Origin: [Mycobacterium] manitobense
GTDB taxonomy: Bacteria > Actinomycetota > Actinomycetes > Mycobacteriales > Mycobacteriaceae
DNA: 35,243 bases
Assembly: GCF_025821665.1 (NCBI RefSeq)
Contig: NZ_JACKSJ010000010.1
Span: 1-35,243 of the forward strand
Direction of reading: 5' to 3'
In this document: positions 24,159-33,580 of the stretch, piece after piece
How the letters are laid out: every line of letters begins with the position of its first letter
Numbering within the stretch: the first letter of the stretch is position 1
Made by a program: the position numbers and the translations under genes
Notes under the pieces: model-generated
Seen by the model: the letters and a program-made list of their open reading frames with translations, nothing else
The model's database searches: none
Told to the model about the DNA's origin: nothing

Positions 24159-24187
24159 AGTCTTGTCGCTTTTCTGGAATCAGTCAA
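24159..24187 (-). promoter_or_regulatory. furA-katG promoter, apparently leaderless
   Basis: On the minus strand TTGACT (24187-24182) and AAGACT (24164-24159) are separated by 17 bases, and GTG 24151 begins seven bases after the -10 box. This agrees with published work on mycobacterial furA, where transcription starts at or next to the start codon and FurA binds an AT-rich site at the -35 region. Confidence 0.65.
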
Positions 24188-24324
24188 GAGTCGGTCCGGC
24201 TGGATTCACTGCGGGCGAATCCGGGCATTACGCAACTGTGACCGCGCGACGGTTACCGTGGGGTGTCGGCGCCGCCCTCCTATTGTGATGGTGGCCAGGG
24301 GAAACGACGACGGATGACGAGCCA

Positions 24325-25503
24325 GTGACGCAGCGATACGACATCGTGATAGCCGGAGGTGGGCCGGCGGGGTCGGCCGCGGCATGGCAGGCGGCCCAGA
24401 CGGGCGCCCGGGTGGTGGTGCTCGACAAGGCCGAGTTCCCGCGGGACAAACCGTGCGGCGACGGGCTGACGCCACGCGCCGTCAGCTACATCCAGAAGAT
24501 GGGGCTGGCCGACGCCGTCGACAAGTTCCACCGCGTCAACGGCGCGAGGATCTTCAGCCCGAGCGCGTGGGAGCTCGGCTTCCCCCGCAGGCCCGGGATG
24601 CCCGACCACGGTTACGTCGCCCGGCGTACCGAGATCGACGGCCTGCTGCTGGAGAAGGCGGCCTCGACGGGTGCCGAGGTGCGTCAGGGCGCCGAGGTGG
24701 CCGCGCCGGTCGTCGAGGACGGCAGGGTCACCGGCGTGGTGCTCAAGGGTGGCGAACAGATCGCGGCCGACGCGGTGATCGCCGCCGACGGCGCGTATTC
24801 GCCGACCCGGCGGGCGCTGAACCTGACGTCGCCGTACACGAACTACTCCGCGATCGCGATCCGCGCCGAGATGCCGCTCGAGGGCCCGGACGGCGACACC
24901 CTCGACATCCATCTGAAGCTGACCTTCGACGGCGATCAGCTGCCCGGCTACGGGTGGGTGTTCCCGCTCGGCGGGGGCCGGGCCAACATCGGCCTGGGCT
25001 ACGCCACCAGCTACCGGCGCTGGCACGAGATCAACGCCACCGACCTCCTGGGCTCCTTCATGGCGACGCTGCCCGCCGAGTGGCGGCTGCCGCCGGTCGA
25101 GGAGCTCAAACGGTCGAAGGCGCTGCAGGCCTGGCGGTTGCCGATGGGATTCTCCGCGTGGCCGCCGTGGCGGCCCGGCATCCTGTTCGCCGGCGACGCA
25201 CTCGGTGCGGCCCGGCCGGTCTCGGGTGCAGGCATCTCCAAGGCCCTGCAGTCGGGGATGGCCGCCGGGGAGTGCGCGATCGCCGCGCTGACCAACGGCG
25301 GGCCGGACGACTTCACCAACTACACCCAGCGGATCCGGGCGGCGTGGGGCCGGGAGTACCGGCGCGGCCGGTTCTTCCACCGCGTGGTCGGCAAGCCGGC
25401 GATCGCCGGCGCCGGGGTCAAGGTGCTCGACAAGGTGGCCCATCCGCGGCTGCGATCGAATCTGCTGTTCTGGGAGGACTGGGGCACGCCCGCCGGGCGC
25501 TGA
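24325..25503 (+). CDS. Geranylgeranyl reductase-family FAD oxidoreductase (MenJ-like)
   Basis: The product has 392 residues. The N-terminal FAD-binding motif is YDIVIAGGGPAGSAAAWQAA (5-24), followed by the family signature PCGDGLTPRAV (about 43-53), RRTEIDGLLLEKA, a VIAADGAYSPTRR motif and the second FAD motif FAGDALGAARPVSGAGISKA. This family reduces isoprenoid double bonds; the mycobacterial member MenJ saturates one isoprene unit of menaquinone-9. Assignment to MenJ itself is uncertain because the usual menaquinone or polyprenyl synthase neighbours are absent in this window, and mycobacteria may carry paralogues. GTG 24325 is the first start in frame after the divergent furA promoter region; its ribosome binding site is weak. 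Its stop lies three bases from that of the convergent SDR gene. Confidence 0.88.
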   Translation: MTQRYDIVIAGGGPAGSAAAWQAAQTGARVVVLDKAEFPRDKPCGDGLTPRAVSYIQKMGLADAVDKFHRVNGARIFSPSAWELGFPRRPGMPDHGYVARRTEIDGLLLEKAASTGAEVRQGAEVAAPVVEDGRVTGVVLKGGEQIAADAVIAADGAYSPTRRALNLTSPYTNYSAIAIRAEMPLEGPDGDTLDIHLKLTFDGDQLPGYGWVFPLGGGRANIGLGYATSYRRWHEINATDLLGSFMATLPAEWRLPPVEELKRSKALQAWRLPMGFSAWPPWRPGILFAGDALGAARPVSGAGISKALQSGMAAGECAIAALTNGGPDDFTNYTQRIRAAWGREYRRGRFFHRVVGKPAIAGAGVKVLDKVAHPRLRSNLLFWEDWGTPAGR

Positions 25504-25506
25504 CCG

Positions 25507-26271
25507 CTACCGCATCGCGCCGGGGATCGCGGCGACGAGCCCGCCGTCGACCACCAGGTCAGCGCCGTTGACGTAGGACGCCTCCGCCGAGGCGAGGAAT
25601 GCCACCGCCGACGCCACGTCCTGCGGTGTGCCGAATCGTCCGGCGGCGATCGCCGCGAGCACCGCGGGCTGGGCGTCGGGCGACACGTTGTCGTGGAACA
25701 TCGGCGTCTCGATGTAGCCCGGGCTCACCGAGTTGACCCGGATCCGGCGCGGCGCCAGTTCCGCGGCCAGGGTGTGGGCGAGGTTGTGCACGGCGGCCTT
25801 GGTGGCCGAATACACCGCGGCCCCGGCCATTCCGCGGTGCAGGCTCCACGAGGCGTTGATCACGATCGCCGCGCCGTCGGCCAGCAGCGGCAGGGTCCGC
25901 GCGACGGTGAAGAACACGCCCTTGAAGTTGGTGTCGGCGATGCGGTCGAACTCCGCGGCGGTGACGGTGTCCGTGGCGGCGAACGTCGCCGTCCCGGCGT
26001 TGGCGAACACCACGTCGAGCCGGCCGAACCGCTCGCCGACCACCGCGCGCACGGCGTCGAGCGCCGCCGGATCGGCGACGTCGGCCACCAGGGGCAGCAC
26101 CCTGGCGCCACCGACGAGCCCCTCGGCCGCCGTCTCGAGGCGGGTGGCGTCGCGGCCGGTGATGACCACGGTGGCGCCCTCGGAGAGCAGCAGGCGGGCG
26201 GTAGCCAGGCCCATGCCGCTGGTGCCGCCGGTGATCAGCGCGACCTTGTCGTCGAAGCGGGAATCAGTCAT
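25507..26271 (-). CDS. Classical short-chain dehydrogenase/reductase
   Basis: The product has 254 residues with every classical SDR landmark: cofactor loop TGGTSGMG (14-21), NAG (91-93), Asn115 in the DTNFKG strand, serine in INASWSLH, and catalytic Tyr154-Lys158 in YSATK. The PGYIETPMF segment and the C-terminal GADLVVDGG are also typical. Arg40 at the end of the second strand suggests NADP(H) preference. The substrate cannot be told. It is 55 bases downstream of the XRE/MmyB-like regulator on the same strand; regulators of this type often control a neighbouring SDR gene, so the two probably form a small autoregulated operon. Confidence 0.92.
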   Translation of the reverse strand: MTDSRFDDKVALITGGTSGMGLATARLLLSEGATVVITGRDATRLETAAEGLVGGARVLPLVADVADPAALDAVRAVVGERFGRLDVVFANAGTATFAATDTVTAAEFDRIADTNFKGVFFTVARTLPLLADGAAIVINASWSLHRGMAGAAVYSATKAAVHNLAHTLAAELAPRRIRVNSVSPGYIETPMFHDNVSPDAQPAVLAAIAAGRFGTPQDVASAVAFLASAEASYVNGADLVVDGGLVAAIPGAMR

Positions 26272-26326
26272 GGCTTCAGCGTCGCGGGCATCCGGCCGCC
26301 GCGGCAGTGCGTGGTTGTCCTGGTGT

Positions 26327-27136
26327 TCACACCACCAGGCTGGGCAGCCGGTCGAGGCGGTCGCGGGTGTCGGTGCCGGGCAGTGGGTTCGACAGCTCGA
26401 GATGCCAGTCCGGGTGGTCGGCGACCAGCAGTGTGGTGGTGTCGAAGTAGAGCTCGCCCACCGCGGGATGTCGCACCGCCTTGACGGTCTGCGCCGGGGC
26501 GGTGACGTCGTGGCGTCCCCACAGTTCGGCGAACTCGGCGCTGACCGACCGCAGCCGCTGCACGAGGCGGCCGAACTCGCCGTCCTCAGGGAAGAGCGCC
26601 GCATCGGCACGAAAGGCGGCAACCACGGCAGGCGCTGCCGACTCCCAGTCCATCCGCATGTCGCGGTAGCGGATGCTGGTGAAGAACGTCACCAGGCAGT
26701 TCTCATCGGCGTCCCGGTAACCGAAAACCGTTTCGGCCCAGCCGTTGAACGCCAGCAGCCGCCAGTGCCGATCACGGACCACGGCAGGCGCGGGCCAGGT
26801 GTCGAGCAGCCTGCGCACCTCCGGGGTGACGGCGTCGCCGCTGCGGTCGGGCAGCGGCGGGTTCGCCCCGGCCAGCACGTACAGGTGCGCCCGTTCGTGC
26901 GGGTCGAGGCGCAGCGTCCGGGCGACCGCGTCGAGCACGTCTGCCGACACGGTGATGTCGCGGCCCTGTTCGAGCCACGTGTACCAGGACACCCCGACAC
27001 CGGCGAGGACGGCGACCTCCTCGCGGCGCAGTCCCGGTGTGCGACGACGCCCGCTCGTGGGCAGGCCGACGTCGGCGGGCGAGAGCCGGGCCCGCCGGGA
27101 CCGCAGGTAGGCACTGAGCTGATCACGCGTGGTCAT
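26327..27136 (-). CDS. XRE-family regulator with MmyB-like ligand-binding domain
   Basis: The product has 269 residues from ATG 27136. The N-terminal helix-turn-helix includes RTPGLRREEVAVLAGVGVSW and YTWLEQGRDITVS (about 30-70). From about residue 105 the PAS-like MmyB ligand-binding domain follows (WPAPAVVRDRHWRLLAFNGW, ending near YFDTTTLLVADHPDWHLE). Members are abundant in actinobacteria; their ligands are thought to be fatty acid-like, but few are proven. The promoter must lie in the 54 bases shared with divergent hrpA. It is the first gene of a two-gene unit with the SDR gene. Confidence 0.92.
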   Translation of the reverse strand: MTTRDQLSAYLRSRRARLSPADVGLPTSGRRRTPGLRREEVAVLAGVGVSWYTWLEQGRDITVSADVLDAVARTLRLDPHERAHLYVLAGANPPLPDRSGDAVTPEVRRLLDTWPAPAVVRDRHWRLLAFNGWAETVFGYRDADENCLVTFFTSIRYRDMRMDWESAAPAVVAAFRADAALFPEDGEFGRLVQRLRSVSAEFAELWGRHDVTAPAQTVKAVRHPAVGELYFDTTTLLVADHPDWHLELSNPLPGTDTRDRLDRLPSLVV

Positions 27137-27190
27137 GCCCGGCACAACACCGGATCGGCCCGCCCCGTTCCACCGCCTACCCTTGTCGGA

Positions 27191-30100
27191 GTGTCCGATC
27201 AGCCCCGCGACGACGTGCGTGCGTTGCGCGCCCGCCTCGACGGGCTCACCATCCGGGACGCGGCGCGGATCGGCCGCAGGCTGAAGAACCTGCGCGGCCC
27301 CGTCGACGCCGACCGTCTGGCGCAGCTCGCCGCGCAGGTCACCGCCGGTGAGGCGATCATCGCCGGCCGCGCCGCGGCAGTGCCTGCGATCACCTACCCC
27401 GACCTGCCCGTCAGCGACCTGCGCGGCGAGATCGCCACCGCCATCGGCGAGAACCAGGTGGTGGTGATCGCCGGGGAGACGGGATCGGGCAAGACCACCC
27501 AGCTGCCGAAGATCTGCCTGGAACTCGGCCGCGGCCTGCGGGGCACCATCGGCCACACGCAGCCACGCCGGCTGGCCGCGCGCACCGTCGCCCAGCGCAT
27601 CGCCGACGAACTCGGCACCCCGCTCGGCGACGCCGTCGGCTACACCGTCCGGTTCACCGACCAGGTCAGCGACCGCACCCTGGTCAAGCTGATGACCGAC
27701 GGCATCCTGCTCGCCGAGATCCAGCGCGACCGCAGGCTGCTCGGCTACGACACCCTGATCCTCGACGAGGCCCACGAGCGCAGCCTCAACATCGACTTCC
27801 TGCTCGGCTATCTGCGCGAACTTCTGCCGCGCCGCCCCGACCTCAAGGTGATCGTCACCTCGGCGACCATCGAGCCGCAGCGGTTCGCCGCCCACTTCGC
27901 CGACGCGGCGGGCATACCAGCGCCGATCGTTGAGGTGTCCGGGCGCACCTACCCCGTCGAGATCCGCTACCGGCCACTGGAAGTCGTCGTCCCGGCGGCG
28001 GACGGGGACGACCCCGACGATCCCGACCACGAGGTGGTGCGCACCGAGCTGCGTGACCCGACCGAGGCGATCGTCGACGCGGTGCGCGAGCTCGCGGCCG
28101 AACCGCCGGGCGACGTGCTGGTGTTCCTGTCCGGTGAGCGGGAGATCCGCGACACCGCCGAGGCCTTGCGGGCCGCACTCGATCCGCACACCGAGGTGCT
28201 GCCGCTCTACGCCCGGCTGCCGACCGCAGAACAGCAGAAGGTGTTCACGCCCAGGACCGGCGGGCAGGAGCGCAGCGACCGGGGAATCGGCACGGCTCAC
28301 CGCCGGATCGTGTTGGCCACCAACGTCGCCGAGACGTCGCTGACGGTGCCGGGGGTGCGATACGTCGTCGACCCCGGCACGGCGCGCATCTCCCGCTACA
28401 GCCGTCGCACCAAGGTGCAGCGGCTGCCGATCGAGCCGATCTCGCAGGCGTCGGCCGCGCAACGGGCCGGCCGCTCGGGACGCGTCGCGCCCGGCGTGTG
28501 CATCCGGCTGTACTCCGAGGACGACTTCGCGTCGCGGCCCCGCTACACCGACCCCGAGATCCTGCGGACCAACCTCGCCGCGGTGCTGCTGCAGATGTCT
28601 GCCCTGGGACTCGGTGATGTCGAACGGTTTCCATTCCTGGATCCGCCCGATGCGCGCAGCATCCGCGACGGCGTGCAACTGCTGCAGGAGCTGGGCGCCT
28701 TCGACGAGGGCGGCGCGCTGACCGACGTCGGCCGCCGGCTGGCCCGGCTGCCGCTTGACCCCCGCATCGGCCGGATGATCCTGCAGGCCGACACCGAGGG
28801 CTGCGTGCGCGAGGTGCTGGTGCTGGCCGCCGCGCTGTCCATCCCGGATCCGCGCGAACGCCCCGCCGACCGGGAGGAGGCGGCCCGGCAGAAGCACGCC
28901 AGGTTCGCCGACGAGCAGTCCGACTTCATGAGCTACCTGAACCTGTGGCGCTACCTGCGCGAGCAGCGAAAGGAGCGGTCCGGCAGCTCTTTCCGGAGGA
29001 TGTGCCGCGACGAGTTCCTGCACTACCTGCGGATCCGGGAGTGGCAGGACCTCAACGGGCAGCTGCGGAGCATCGCCCGCGACCTGGGCATCGTCGAATC
29101 GGACGACAAGGAGCCGGCCGAACCGGACCGGGTACACGCCGCGCTGCTCGCGGGGCTGCTGTCCCATGTCGGCATGCGCCAGGAGGAGTCGCGGGAGTAC
29201 CTCGGCGCCCGCAACACCCGCTTCGTCCTGGCCCCGGGTTCGGTGCTGACCCGCAAGCCGCCGCGCTGGATCGTGGTGGCCGACCTGGTGGAGACCAGCA
29301 GGCTGTACGGGCGCATCGCGGCGCGGGTCCAGCCGGAGACGGTGGAGCGGATCGCCGGGGACCGGGTGCGGCGCAACCACAGTGAGCCGCACTGGGACGC
29401 CCAGCGTGGCGCGGTGATGGCCTACGAGCGGGTCACCCTCTACGGGTTGACGCTGGTGGCCCGCCGCCGCGTCGACTACACCCGGCACGATCCGGAACTG
29501 GCGCGCGAGCTGTTCATCCGGCACGCGCTGGTCGACGGCGAGTGGCAGACCCGGCACCACTTCTTCCGCGACAACGCCCGGCTGCGTGAGGAACTGGCCG
29601 AGCTCGAGGAGCGCACCCGCAGGCGCGACCTGTTGGTGACCGACGACGACATCTTCGCGTTCTACGACGCCCGGGTGCCCGCGGACGTGGTGTCGGCGCG
29701 GCACTTCGACGGGTGGTGGAAGAAGCAGCGGCACAAGACCCCCGACCTTCTCACCATGACGCGCGCCGACCTGCTGCGCAGTGACGTCTCGGCTGATCAG
29801 CCCGACCGCTGGGAGGCCGACGACCTGTCGCTGCCGCTCACGTATCGCTTCGAGCCGACCGCGCCCGACGACGGCGTGACCGTGCACGTCCCCGTCGACG
29901 TGCTGGCCCGCCTCGGCGGTGACCAGTTCGCTTGGCAGGTGCCGGCCTTCCGCGAGGAACTGGTCACCGAACTGATCCGCTCACTGCCGAAACCGCTGCG
30001 GCGCAACTTCGTCCCCGCACCCGACACCGCACGCGCCGTGCTTGCCACGCTGGATCCCGGGACGGAGCCGCTGCTCGACGCGCTGCAGCGGGAATTGCAC

Positions 30101-31153
30101 CGCCGGACCGGGGTGCTGGTCCCCGTCGACGCGTTCGACCTGGACAAGCTGCCCGCGCACCTGAGGGTGACGTTCGCCGTCGAGGACGCCGACGGCGCCG
30201 AGGTGGCCCGCGGCAAGAACCTCGACGCGCTGCAGGAGAAGCTGGCCGGGTCGACGCGCCGGGCCGTCGCCGAGGCAGTCGCCGGCGACCTCGAACGCAG
30301 TGGGCTGCGCGGCTGGCCCGACGACCTCGACGAGCTGCCGCGCACGGTCGAACGCACCGTCGGCGGCCGGACGGTGCGCGGATACCCGGCGCTGGTCGAC
30401 GCCGGCGCCGCGGTGGACGTGCGGGTGCTGGCCACGGCGGCCGAGCAGGGCGCCGCGATGACACCCGGCGTGCGCCGGCTGCTGAGGCTCTCGGCGCCGT
30501 CACCGGCCAAGGCCGTGGAACGCGCTCTGGACACCCGCACCCGGCTGGTGCTCGGCGCCAATCCCGACGGCTCACTGCAGGCGCTGATCGAGGACTGTGC
30601 CGATGCCGCCGTCGCCGCGCTGGCGCCCGTCCCGGTGTGGACGCGGGCCGAGTTCGCCGCGCTGCGCGACCGGGTGGCCGGCGCGCTGGTGCCGACCACG
30701 CTCGACGTCGTCGGCCGCGTGCAGAAGGTGCTGGCCGCGGCGCACGACGTGGAACTGGCACTGCCGCGGACACCGTCGGCGGCGCAGGCGGACTCGATAG
30801 CCGACATCCGCGACCAGCTGGCCGGCCTGCTGCCGCGCGGTTTCGTCGCCGCCACCGGCGCCGCCCACCTGAGCGACCTGACCCGCTACCTGACGGCCAT
30901 CGGCAGGCGACTCGAGCGGCTGCCGCACGCGCTGAACGCCGACCGCGAGCGGATGGCCAGGGTGCACGCGGTGCAGCAGGCCTACGACGAGGTGCTGCGC
31001 GCACTCGCCCCCGGCCGGGCGGCGGGCACCGATGTTCGCGACGTCGCGCGGCAGATCCAGGAGTTGCGGGTCAGCCTGTGGGCACAGCAGCTCGGCACTC
31101 CCCGCCCCGTCAGCGAGCAGCGGATCCACCGGGCGATCGACGCCCTCATCTGA
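27191..31153 (+). CDS. hrpA: ATP-dependent RNA helicase HrpA (DEAH box)
   Basis: The product has 1320 residues from GTG 27191, matching the family length of about 1300. Helicase motifs are clear: Walker A GETGSGKT (95-102), motif Ia TQPRRLAARTVAQR, DEAH at 192-195, SAT in VTSATIE, the C-terminal motif V ATNVAETSLTVPGV and motif VI QRAGRSGR. The HA2/winged-helix and OB regions follow, then a long C-terminal extension (DUF3418-type) characteristic of bacterial HrpA. In E. coli HrpA processes certain mRNAs and rescues collided ribosomes; the actinobacterial role is inferred to be similar. A much longer upstream frame exists but overlaps the divergent regulator and is rejected. A 15-base tandem duplication lies at its stop codon. 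Confidence 0.96.
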   Translation: MSDQPRDDVRALRARLDGLTIRDAARIGRRLKNLRGPVDADRLAQLAAQVTAGEAIIAGRAAAVPAITYPDLPVSDLRGEIATAIGENQVVVIAGETGSGKTTQLPKICLELGRGLRGTIGHTQPRRLAARTVAQRIADELGTPLGDAVGYTVRFTDQVSDRTLVKLMTDGILLAEIQRDRRLLGYDTLILDEAHERSLNIDFLLGYLRELLPRRPDLKVIVTSATIEPQRFAAHFADAAGIPAPIVEVSGRTYPVEIRYRPLEVVVPAADGDDPDDPDHEVVRTELRDPTEAIVDAVRELAAEPPGDVLVFLSGEREIRDTAEALRAALDPHTEVLPLYARLPTAEQQKVFTPRTGGQERSDRGIGTAHRRIVLATNVAETSLTVPGVRYVVDPGTARISRYSRRTKVQRLPIEPISQASAAQRAGRSGRVAPGVCIRLYSEDDFASRPRYTDPEILRTNLAAVLLQMSALGLGDVERFPFLDPPDARSIRDGVQLLQELGAFDEGGALTDVGRRLARLPLDPRIGRMILQADTEGCVREVLVLAAALSIPDPRERPADREEAARQKHARFADEQSDFMSYLNLWRYLREQRKERSGSSFRRMCRDEFLHYLRIREWQDLNGQLRSIARDLGIVESDDKEPAEPDRVHAALLAGLLSHVGMRQEESREYLGARNTRFVLAPGSVLTRKPPRWIVVADLVETSRLYGRIAARVQPETVERIAGDRVRRNHSEPHWDAQRGAVMAYERVTLYGLTLVARRRVDYTRHDPELARELFIRHALVDGEWQTRHHFFRDNARLREELAELEERTRRRDLLVTDDDIFAFYDARVPADVVSARHFDGWWKKQRHKTPDLLTMTRADLLRSDVSADQPDRWEADDLSLPLTYRFEPTAPDDGVTVHVPVDVLARLGGDQFAWQVPAFREELVTELIRSLPKPLRRNFVPAPDTARAVLATLDPGTEPLLDALQRELHRRTGVLVPVDAFDLDKLPAHLRVTFAVEDADGAEVARGKNLDALQEKLAGSTRRAVAEAVAGDLERSGLRGWPDDLDELPRTVERTVGGRTVRGYPALVDAGAAVDVRVLATAAEQGAAMTPGVRRLLRLSAPSPAKAVERALDTRTRLVLGANPDGSLQALIEDCADAAVAALAPVPVWTRAEFAALRDRVAGALVPTTLDVVGRVQKVLAAAHDVELALPRTPSAAQADSIADIRDQLAGLLPRGFVAATGAAHLSDLTRYLTAIGRRLERLPHALNADRERMARVHAVQQAYDEVLRALAPGRAAGTDVRDVARQIQELRVSLWAQQLGTPRPVSEQRIHRAIDALI

Positions 31154-31175
31154 GCACGACTCATCTGAGCACGAC
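31146..31175 (+). repeat. 15-bp tandem duplication across the hrpA/MFS convergent stops
   Basis: TCATCTGAGCACGAC occurs at 31146-31160 and again at 31161-31175 without mismatch. The hrpA stop (31151-31153) is in copy 1 and the complement of the MFS stop (31161-31163) is in copy 2. With a single copy the two genes would overlap at their stops. Confidence 0.85.
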
Positions 31176-32372
31176 GGCGGCGGCCACGGCCGCTACGGCG
31201 GTGAGCGCGAGGATCATCGTCGCGACCCCTGTCCAGCCGAAGCCGTCGAGCATGACCCCGCCCAGCCACCCGAACACGCTCGAACCGGCGTAGTACGCCA
31301 AGTTGTACAGCGACGCGGCCTGCGCCCGGCCGACGGTGGCCGCCCTTGCGGCCCACCCCGAGGCGATCGCGTGCACGCCGAAGAAGCCCGCGGTCGCGAC
31401 CACCAGGCCGGCAAGCACCACGACCACGTGGGTGGCCAGCGTCGCGGCCACACCCGCCGCCATCACCGCGGCCGCCGCGAGCAGCACCGGCTTGCGGCCG
31501 AATCGTGATGCGGCCGCTCCGGATCGGGCCGACGACCAGGTGCCGGCCAGGTAGGCCACGAACACCAGGCTGATCACCGTGTGCGGAAGGCCGAACGGCG
31601 GCGCGGACAGCCGGAAGCCGAGGAAGTTGTAGAGCGCGACGAAGCCGCCGGTGAGCACGAACGCGACGGCGAACAGCGTGAGCTGTTGGGGCGAGCGCAG
31701 ATTGACGGCCAGCCGGCGCAGCAGGCCGCATCCACGGCCGGCTGCCTGCCCGACCATGAAGCCGCGCTGCGCCGGGATCAGCGCGATGAACGCCACGGCC
31801 GCGACGGCGCAGAGCACCGACACCGAGAAGATCCCGAGCCGCCACGTCGTGGCGTCGGCGACGGGCCCGGCCAGCAGGCGGCCGGTGAGCCCGCCGATCG
31901 TGGTGCCCGCCACGTAGGTGCCCGCGGCGCGGGCGGCGTCGCGCGGGTCGATCTCCTCGGTGAGGTAGGTGAGCGCGACGACGGGCACCGCACCCACCAT
32001 CAGACCCTCAAGGAAGCGTCCGGTCAGCAGCAGCGGCATGGTCGGCGCGAACGGCGTCACCAGGCCGAGCAGCGTCGCGGCGACCACCGCGCCCGACATC
32101 GCCCTGACCCGGCCGATCCGGTCGGAGACCAGTGACCAGGGGATGACGCCGACCGCGAGGCCGATGGTGGCGACGGAGATCAGCAGCGCGGCCCGCGACG
32201 CCGTGACGCCCAGTTCGGCGGAGACCTGCGGCAGCACCGCCTGCGGCGCGTAGAGCTGGGCGAAGGAGGCCAGGCCCGCGCAGAACAGCGCCGCCAGGGC
32301 GCGGCGGTAGGCCCGGGTGCCGCGCGCGTGTCCATTCCGGTCGAGATCGAGCGCTTCGACGGTGGCGGTCAC
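31161..32372 (-). CDS. MFS transporter, YnfM-like drug/metabolite exporter
   Basis: The product has 403 residues with about twelve hydrophobic helices after a cytoplasmic N-terminal stretch of about 25 residues. The loop between helices 2 and 3 has the MFS signature (PWSLVSDRIGRVRAM), and a second copy follows the central loop (GAAASRFGRKPVLLA). FAQLYAPQAVLPQVSAELG resembles the first helix and loop of the E. coli YnfM/arabinose-efflux-like group. It should be a proton-driven exporter in the inner membrane; the substrate is unknown. GTG 32372 is the start. The LysR gene 72 bases upstream on the same strand is its likely regulator, and the spacer holds AT-richer sequence with TGCATGCA that may be part of an operator. 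Confidence 0.9.
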   Translation of the reverse strand: MTATVEALDLDRNGHARGTRAYRRALAALFCAGLASFAQLYAPQAVLPQVSAELGVTASRAALLISVATIGLAVGVIPWSLVSDRIGRVRAMSGAVVAATLLGLVTPFAPTMPLLLTGRFLEGLMVGAVPVVALTYLTEEIDPRDAARAAGTYVAGTTIGGLTGRLLAGPVADATTWRLGIFSVSVLCAVAAVAFIALIPAQRGFMVGQAAGRGCGLLRRLAVNLRSPQQLTLFAVAFVLTGGFVALYNFLGFRLSAPPFGLPHTVISLVFVAYLAGTWSSARSGAAASRFGRKPVLLAAAAVMAAGVAATLATHVVVVLAGLVVATAGFFGVHAIASGWAARAATVGRAQAASLYNLAYYAGSSVFGWLGGVMLDGFGWTGVATMILALTAVAAVAAAVVLR

Positions 32373-32444
32373 CCGGGAAACGCTATGAACGGCGAATCAA
32401 TGTGTCCAATGCATGCAACGACGCACGGTGATACGACACACGCA

Positions 32445-33323
32445 TCATTCGACGGCGGCGCCGAGGAACGCGGCGAACCGGCGCGCCGCAGGAGACATCG
32501 GCCGCGCCGCGTGCCACGCGAGGCCCACTGACCGCCGGGCGTGCGGGTTCGTCAGCGGGATGTACGCGGCGGCCGGTTCGCCGCGGGGCGGCGCCGGCAT
32601 CGGCACGACGGCCACCCCGAGGCCCGCGGCCACCAGTCCCTCCACCGTGGGCACCTCGATCGCCTCGAAGACCACCCGGGGACTGACGCCGTCGGCCGCC
32701 CACAACTGGTCGGTCAACGCGCGCAGCGCGAACTGTTCGCCCAGCGCGACGATCGGTTCGCCCGCCGCCTCGGCCAGCCGGATCCTGCGCCGCCCGGCGA
32801 ACCGGTGATCGCGCGGGACGACGAGGCACAGTCGCTCGACATGGAGCTGATGCCAGCCGAATTCGCCGTTCTCCGGTCGTGGTGCGGTGATCGCCAGGTC
32901 GACCTGACCGCCGCCCAGGTATTCGGCGATGTCGTAGGCCGCGGCCTGGCGCAGGAGCATCCGCACCCGCGGCGCCTCGGTGCGGAACCGGCCGAGCAGA
33001 TCGGGGACGAACCAGCTCGCCAGCGAGTGCAGGAACGCCAGCCGCACGGTGCCGCCCTCGGGATCGCGCAGGGCCGCGATCCGATCGGTGGCCGAGGTGA
33101 TCTCGGCGATGCTGCGCTGCGCGTGTTCGAGCATGATCTCGCCGTACACGTTGAGGCGCAGCCGCCGGTTCACCCGGTCGAACAGCTGGGTGCCGACCCG
33201 CTCCTCCAGGCGGGCCAGGGCCCGCGACAGCGTGGGCTGGGTGATCCGCAGCTCGGCGGCCGCATCGGTCATGTGCTGGGTCTGCGCCAGGACCACGAAC
33301 CAGTGCAGCTCGTCGAGGTTCAC
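32445..33323 (-). CDS. LysR-family transcriptional regulator
   Basis: The product has 292 residues. The N-terminal helix-turn-helix (MNLDELHWFVVLAQTQHMTD, then RITQPTLSRALARLEE) is typical, followed by the linker helix and a two-lobed effector domain (GGTVRLAFLHSLASWFVPDL, LVAAGLGVAVVPMPAPP). The start is GTG 33323. Its closest functional analogue by arrangement is YnfL, which neighbours the YnfM transporter in E. coli, although here the regulator is upstream of the MFS gene on the same strand rather than divergent from it. It probably controls that exporter in response to its substrate (inference). It diverges from the STAS gene with 257 bases between. Confidence 0.94.
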   Translation of the reverse strand: MNLDELHWFVVLAQTQHMTDAAAELRITQPTLSRALARLEERVGTQLFDRVNRRLRLNVYGEIMLEHAQRSIAEITSATDRIAALRDPEGGTVRLAFLHSLASWFVPDLLGRFRTEAPRVRMLLRQAAAYDIAEYLGGGQVDLAITAPRPENGEFGWHQLHVERLCLVVPRDHRFAGRRRIRLAEAAGEPIVALGEQFALRALTDQLWAADGVSPRVVFEAIEVPTVEGLVAAGLGVAVVPMPAPPRGEPAAAYIPLTNPHARRSVGLAWHAARPMSPAARRFAAFLGAAVE

Positions 33324-33580
33324 AAATCAGACGATACGACGCCCAAACGACGATCGTGGCTGGTAGGAGGGCTCATCACCGGATATTGACGCGCCCCTGG
33401 CTTGTGGATGCCGATTGCCGTAGCGTGGGGTGCAGCGGTCACCCGGCCCTCGCGGCCGACGACCTGTGGAACTCCCACGAATGACCTTGCATCGGGTTGG
33501 GACGTAGCCCTCTGCAGTACCGGGCGTCGAGACGACGCCATCAAGGCGCTGAATGCGCCGGGAAGTCCGAGGAATCCCTC
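33324..33580. other. Divergent intergenic region between lysR and STAS genes
   Basis: No coding frame with good support is seen in these 257 bases. The left part should hold the LysR promoter and the right part the STAS promoter. TTGACG (33386-33391) and TAGCGT (33421-33426) look promoter-like separately but are too far apart to pair. No SigF-type pair is visible. Confidence 0.4.

Noticed and set aside
25733..27190. N-terminal extension of the hrpA frame
   Set aside because: It lies antisense to the regulator and SDR genes, is low-complexity, and the HrpA family starts near GTG 27191.
26327..29887. Very long open frame on the minus strand opposite hrpA (over 1100 codons)
   Set aside because: Only its end (26327-27136) encodes a recognisable regulator. 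The rest mirrors hrpA, is His/Arg/Gly/Pro-rich and has no domain; long antisense frames are usual at this GC content.
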